The notes below the pieces were generated by a model. The model was not told the origin of the DNA and searched no databases. It saw only the letters and a list, made by a program, of their open reading frames with translations. This document shows positions 7,293 to 9,317 of a DNA stretch of 9,317 bases, one piece after another. The position numbers were made by a program, and so were the translations under genes. Within the stretch, counting starts at the first letter, position 1, and the number at the start of each line of letters is the position of its first letter. Origin of the DNA: Proteobacteria bacterium UBA6729 (lineage in GTDB: Bacteria > Pseudomonadota > Gammaproteobacteria > Porifericomitales > Porifericomitaceae); contig DKIB01000088.1 of NCBI GenBank assembly GCA_002454015.1, positions 19,390-28,706 on the forward strand. Direction: 5' to 3'.

Positions 7293-9317
7293 TCAGGTCT
7301 GGATGATCTGCTCAGCGATCCCGGCAGGAACCTTGTTGTATTTGACAAATTCCATACTGTAGTTGGCCCGGCCCTGACTGTTGGAGCGCAAATCGGTGGC
7401 ATAACCGAACATCTCCGACAGGGGTACCTCGGCACGCAACACCTTGCCGCCGGGCGATTCTTCGGTCCCCAGCAGCATGCCACGCCGTCGATTCAGATCA
7501 CCATTGACGGCACCCAGATACTTCTCGGGAGTCACCACCTCCACACTCATAATCGGCTCCAGCAACACGGGAACTGCCCTGGACACACCCGTCCTGAAGG
7601 CCTGCGCCCCGGCAATGCGGAAGGCCACTTCACTGGAATCCACCTCATGAAAAGAGCCGTCATACAGGGTCACCTTTACGTCAACCATCGGATAGCCGGC
7701 AATAACGCCGTTATTCATCTGCTCACGGATGCCCTTGTCAACCGCGGGAATATATTCACGAGGGATACTGCCCCCCGTGATCTTGTTGACAAACTCGTAG
7801 CCTGCCCCCGACTCACGCGGCTCCAGGGACAACACCACATGACCGTACTGGCCCCGCCCGCCACTCTGGCGAATGTACTTGCCCTCCGCCCGCTCCAGCT
7901 TCTTGCATATGGTCTCCCGGTAGGCGACCCGGGGGCGGCCCACCTGTGCAGCCACATTAAACTCACGCTTCATGCGGTCCACGATGATCTCCAGATGCAG
8001 CTCACCCATACCCGAAATAATGGTCTGCCCGGATTCACGGTCCGATTTAACCCGGAAAGAGGGATCTTCCTGCGCCAGTTTCTCCAGCGCCAGCCCCATC
8101 TTCTCCTGATCCGGCTTGTTCCTGGGCTCCACAGACACCGAGATCACCGGCTCCGGAAACTCCATACGCTCCAGGACGATGAGCTGTTTGGGATCACACA
8201 AGGTATCTCCGGTGGTAACGTCCTTCATCCCTACCGCTGCAGCGATATCACCGGCACGCACCTCCTTGATCTCCTCGCGACTGTTGGAGTGCATCTGTAA
8301 CAGTCGCCCGGCGCGCTCACGCTTGTGCCTGACCGAATTGTAGAGCGTGTCGCCGGAACTCAGTACACCAGAGTAAACCCGCAGGAAAGTCAAGGTGCCG
8401 ACAAAGGGGTCTGTGGCGATCTTGAATGCCAATGCAGAAAACGGCTCATCGTCTGAAGACCGCCGCTGCACCGCCTGCTTGCCACTACCGTTGGCCACCA
8501 GACCCTGCACAGGCGGCACCTCTTCGGGGGAGGGCAGGTAATGCACCACAGCGTCCAGCAGGGGCTGCACCCCCTTGTTCTTGAAGGCAGCGCCACACAG
8601 CATCGGTACGATCTCATTGGCCAGGGTACGCAATCGCAGACCCTGACGCAGCTGCTCCTGGCTCAGGTCACCCTGCCCCAGATAGGACTCCATCAACTCT
8701 TCACTTGCCTCGGCAGCTGCCTCCAGCAGTTGTTCCCGCTGCCGCTTGCACTCCTGCATGTACTCGGCCGGTATGTCCTGTTCCTCAAACTTTGTCCCCA
8801 GCGACTCATCCTGCCAGACAATGGCACGCATACGTACCAGATCGATGACCCCCCTGAAATCATCCTCGCAACCGAGTGGCAACTGCACCGGTATCGGTAC
8901 CGCCCCCAGACGATCCCGTACCTGCTCCACAACATGCATAAAATCCGCGCCCTGCCGATCCATCTTGTTGACAAAGGCCAGCCTCGGCACCTTGTACTTG
9001 TTGGCCTGGCGCCAGACCGTCTCCGACTGTGGCTCCACACCACCCACGGCACAAAACACTGCACAGGCTCCGTCCAGTACCCGCAATGAACGCTCCACCT
9101 CGATGGTGAAATCCACGTGCCCGGGGGTGTCGATGATATTGATGCGATGCTTGGGCAGTTCCTCCCACATGCCCTGCCAGAAACAGGTTGTCGCCGCAGC
9201 CGTGATCGTGATACCACGCTCCTGCTCCTGCTCCATCCAGTCCATGGTAGCGGCACCGTCATGCACTTCACCCAGTTTGTGTGATATGCCGGTGTAATAG
9301 AGGATGCGCTCAGTCGT
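7293..9317 (-). CDS. fusA: Elongation factor G, 5' end missing
   Basis: EF-G is the cytoplasmic GTPase that drives tRNA-mRNA translocation on the ribosome and, with ribosome recycling factor, helps split spent ribosomes. The frame is open to the window edge, and its first residues ([27 protein letters not shown]) match E. coli EF-G from about residue 26. About 25 residues are therefore outside, including most of the P-loop. The window holds 674 codons and a TGA stop; the inferred whole of about 699 fits the usual 700. Visible G-domain motifs are RGITI (switch I), DTPGHVDF (switch II), NKMD (base recognition) and GAAFKNKG (G5, with Ala where E. coli has Ser). Domain IV is intact: it carries GGRGQYGH and the tip His in [10 protein letters not shown]. 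The C-terminus keeps [14 protein letters not shown]. The E. coli-like sequence and the place directly before tuf indicate the housekeeping fusA rather than a paralogue. Genes such as rpsL and rpsG are expected upstream, outside the window. Confidence 0.98.
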   Translation of the reverse strand, partial: TTERILYYTGISHKLGEVHDGAATMDWMEQEQERGITITAAATTCFWQGMWEELPKHRINIIDTPGHVDFTIEVERSLRVLDGACAVFCAVGGVEPQSETVWRQANKYKVPRLAFVNKMDRQGADFMHVVEQVRDRLGAVPIPVQLPLGCEDDFRGVIDLVRMRAIVWQDESLGTKFEEQDIPAEYMQECKRQREQLLEAAAEASEELMESYLGQGDLSQEQLRQGLRLRTLANEIVPMLCGAAFKNKGVQPLLDAVVHYLPSPEEVPPVQGLVANGSGKQAVQRRSSDDEPFSALAFKIATDPFVGTLTFLRVYSGVLSSGDTLYNSVRHKRERAGRLLQMHSNSREEIKEVRAGDIAAAVGMKDVTTGDTLCDPKQLIVLERMEFPEPVISVSVEPRNKPDQEKMGLALEKLAQEDPSFRVKSDRESGQTIISGMGELHLEIIVDRMKREFNVAAQVGRPRVAYRETICKKLERAEGKYIRQSGGRGQYGHVVLSLEPRESGAGYEFVNKITGGSIPREYIPAVDKGIREQMNNGVIAGYPMVDVKVTLYDGSFHEVDSSEVAFRIAGAQAFRTGVSRAVPVLLEPIMSVEVVTPEKYLGAVNGDLNRRRGMLLGTEESPGGKVLRAEVPLSEMFGYATDLRSNSQGRANYSMEFVKYNKVPAGIAEQIIQT

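Noticed and set aside
6894..8300. Plus-strand open frame of 468 codons opposite tuf and fusA
   Set aside because: It lies wholly antisense to two unmistakable GTPase genes, resembles no family I know, and is explained by the codon bias of the real genes.
7097..9220. Identical stretch of about 17 bases in tuf (near 7105) and fusA (near 9210)
   Set aside because: Both copies encode the shared switch I motif ERGITI of translational GTPases, so they reflect conserved protein sequence and not a mobile repeat.

Overview
The window is one uninterrupted run of translation genes, all on the minus strand. Read in the direction of transcription (9317 down to 1) the order is fusA (5' end cut off), tuf, rpsJ, rplC, rplD, rplW, rplB, rpsS, rplV, rpsC, rplP, rpmC, rpsQ, rplN, rplX and rplE (3' end cut off). 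This is the classical bacterial str - S10 - spc gene order. The proteins match Escherichia coli-type sequences closely (for example the MLQPKRT start of L16, the [13 protein letters not shown] stretch of L2 and EF-G), and base composition is moderately GC-rich. A proteobacterium, most likely a gammaproteobacterium, is my inference; nothing in the window fixes the genus.

Layout. 9317-7293: elongation factor G, lacking about 25 N-terminal residues. 7280-6090: elongation factor Tu. 6080-2604: S10, L3, L4, L23, L2, S19 and L22. 2601-992: S3, L16, L29 and S17. 985-1: L14, L24 and the first half of L5. Gaps are 2 to 16 bases, and several junctions overlap (rpsC/rplP by 14 bases; rplP/rpmC and rpmC/rpsQ by 4 bases as ATGA). 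No stretch over 20 bases lacks a gene, and I see no promoter, terminator, RNA gene, mobile element or CRISPR array. The spacers that separate the three operons in E. coli (before rpsJ and before rplN) are reduced to 9 and 6 bases, so the set is probably transcribed as one long unit and translated by coupled reinitiation.

Together the genes supply the GTPases of the elongation cycle (EF-Tu brings aminoacyl-tRNA, EF-G drives translocation) plus core and late-assembling proteins of both subunits. The window is ordinary housekeeping DNA and I found no new biological system. The points worth a second look are modest: loss of the S10 leader and spc promoter spacers, C-terminal tails on S10 and S3 that run into the next gene's ribosome binding site or start, a possible hairpin over the rplE start where S8 feedback acts in E. 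coli, and unusual G-ending codon use with a weak ribosome binding site in tuf.
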